This document shows positions 5,210 to 5,978 of a stretch of 5,978 nt of DNA, one piece after another. The notes below the pieces were generated by a model. That model saw only the letters and a program-made list of their open reading frames with translations. It had not been told where the DNA came from and did no database searches. Position numbers and translations under genes: made by a program. Numbering within the stretch: position 1 is the first letter of the stretch; each line of letters begins with the position of its first letter. The DNA lies in NCBI GenBank assembly GCA_900758075.1, contig CAAEQF010000039.1:1-5978 (forward strand), written 5' to 3'. This DNA is from Coriobacteriia bacterium. GTDB lineage: Bacteria; Actinomycetota; Coriobacteriia; Coriobacteriales; QAMH01.

Positions 5210-5978
5210 GAAAAAGACTGACGAAGCAAGAAGTTTCTGCATTCCGGATATCGATGAGACCGCAGTTAACGACATCGTCGTCAACTGCGGTCTTTTGCCT
5301 TTGACGGCACGGGTTCTCGTGTCGCGTGGCATCACGACGCCCGAGGCGGCCAACGAGTTCCTGACCCCCTCGCTCGACCGCGATTGGCTCGACCCAGAGA
5401 TCATCCCGGGCCTTACAGAAGTCGCCGACAAGGTCGAGGCCGCCATACGGGCCAAAAAGAGAATCCTCGTCTTCGGCGATTTCGACGTCGACGGCGTCAG
5501 CGCCACCACCGTCTCGCTGCGTGGGCTGCGTGCGCTGGGCGCAGACGTCGTGGGACTCATCCCGCACCGCTACGAGGAAGGCTACGCGCTTTCCGAGAAG
5601 GCGCTCACCCGCGCCATGGGCTACAACCCCGACCTCATCATCACGGTCGACTGCGGCATCTCGTGCGATGAGGAGGTCGCCTGGGCGCTCGCGCAGGGTC
5701 TCGATATCGCGATCACCGACCACCACGAAGACGGCGGGCATGTCCCGCAAGGTGTCCCCGTGGCAGATCCCAAGCTCGAGGAAGACAATCCCTCGCGCAA
5801 CCTCGCCGGCGTCGGCGTCGCCTTGAAGCTCCTGTGCCTGCTCGGCGCGCGGCTCGGTCAGCCGGACCTGTGGCGTGAGCTAACGGACATCGCCGCGCTG
5901 GGCACTGTTGCCGACCTCATGGTCTTGAAGGGCGAGAACCGTGCGCTCGTCGCCGATGGCATCAGAAAGATCAACGAG
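5208..5978 (+). CDS. recJ: Single-stranded-DNA-specific exonuclease RecJ, N-terminal part, 3' truncated
   Basis: RecJ is a 5'-3' exonuclease on single-stranded DNA used in recombination, mismatch and base-excision repair; it belongs to the DHH phosphoesterase superfamily. The frame stays open from 5208 to the last base (257 codons), so the C-terminal OB-fold and DHHA1 domains are outside the window. Visible features: the N-terminal LTARVLVSRGITTPEAANEFLTPSL (32-56), typical of RecJ; motif I VFGDFDVDG (88-96, metal-binding Asp91, 93, 95); PHRYEEGYALSE (119-130); motif II ITVDCG (145-150); motif III TDHHE (170-174); GVGVALKLL (201-209); and motif IV DIAALGTVADLMVLKGENR (227-245). Start: ATG 5208 is the most upstream ATG in frame, but it has no recognisable Shine-Dalgarno site. 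A TTG at 5178 is the only other in-frame option seen. The gene follows secF by 49 nt on the same strand, probably within the secDF transcript. A terminator-like hairpin lies over codons 17-30. Confidence 0.96.
   Translation, partial: MKKTDEARSFCIPDIDETAVNDIVVNCGLLPLTARVLVSRGITTPEAANEFLTPSLDRDWLDPEIIPGLTEVADKVEAAIRAKKRILVFGDFDVDGVSATTVSLRGLRALGADVVGLIPHRYEEGYALSEKALTRAMGYNPDLIITVDCGISCDEEVAWALAQGLDIAITDHHEDGGHVPQGVPVADPKLEEDNPSRNLAGVGVALKLLCLLGARLGQPDLWRELTDIAALGTVADLMVLKGENRALVADGIRKINE
5257..5300 (+). terminator. Intrinsic-terminator-like hairpin inside the 5' end of recJ
   Basis: AGACCGCAGTTAACGAC (5257-5273) pairs with GTCGTCAACTGCGGTCT (5277-5293) at 16 of 17 positions; the only mismatch is A5268 opposite C5282, and the loop is ATC. 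The last stem T begins a run of four T (5293-5296), followed by GCC and three more T (5299-5301 region). This is the classic form of a Rho-independent terminator or attenuator for transcription on the + strand; there is no T-run on the opposite side. It lies about 100-140 nt after the secF stop, yet inside what is clearly recJ coding sequence. Confidence 0.55.

Overview
The window is a compact, one-strand (+) stretch of conserved chromosomal genes from a GC-rich bacterium. Codon use, the strong purine-rich Shine-Dalgarno sites, separate secD and secF genes, and the sequence style of L19 and RNase HII suggest a high-GC Gram-positive. My best guess is class Coriobacteriia (Actinomycetota), judged by eye with no database comparison.

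Layout: (1) 1-972, the C-terminal part of primosomal helicase PriA, cut by the window's left edge. (2) 973-1096, an intergenic region with a plausible sigma70-type promoter and a two-step hairpin leading into rplS. (3) 1097-1438, ribosomal protein L19. (4) 1439-1507, a short gap, in the same open frame as both neighbours, holding a terminator-like hairpin that ends at the annotated rnhB start. (5) 1508-2125, RNase HII. (6) 2126-2207, a relatively AT-rich gap with -10-like hexamers. (7) 2208-4007 secD and 4010-5158 secF, separated by 2 nt, encoding the SecDF part of the Sec translocase. (8) 5208-5978, the N-terminal 257 residues of the single-strand exonuclease RecJ, running off the right edge.

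The genes fall into two functional groups: genome maintenance (PriA restarts forks, RNase HII removes ribonucleotides, RecJ digests 5' single-strand ends) and protein synthesis or export (L19, SecD, SecF). The order secD-secF-recJ recalls the Firmicute neighbourhood in which recJ is followed by apt and relA, so those genes may lie just beyond the window.

I see no mobile element, CRISPR array, tRNA, rRNA, toxin-antitoxin pair or new multi-gene defence system. The unusual material lies in regulation and gene architecture. There is a near-perfect 17-position hairpin with a T-run inside the 5' coding part of recJ, and a palindrome over the recJ start codon with no ribosome binding site. A terminator-like hairpin overlaps the start region of rnhB, whose coding appearance extends upstream of the first ATG. 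Finally, SecD carries a highly basic cytoplasmic N-terminal extension of about 150 residues before its first membrane segment.
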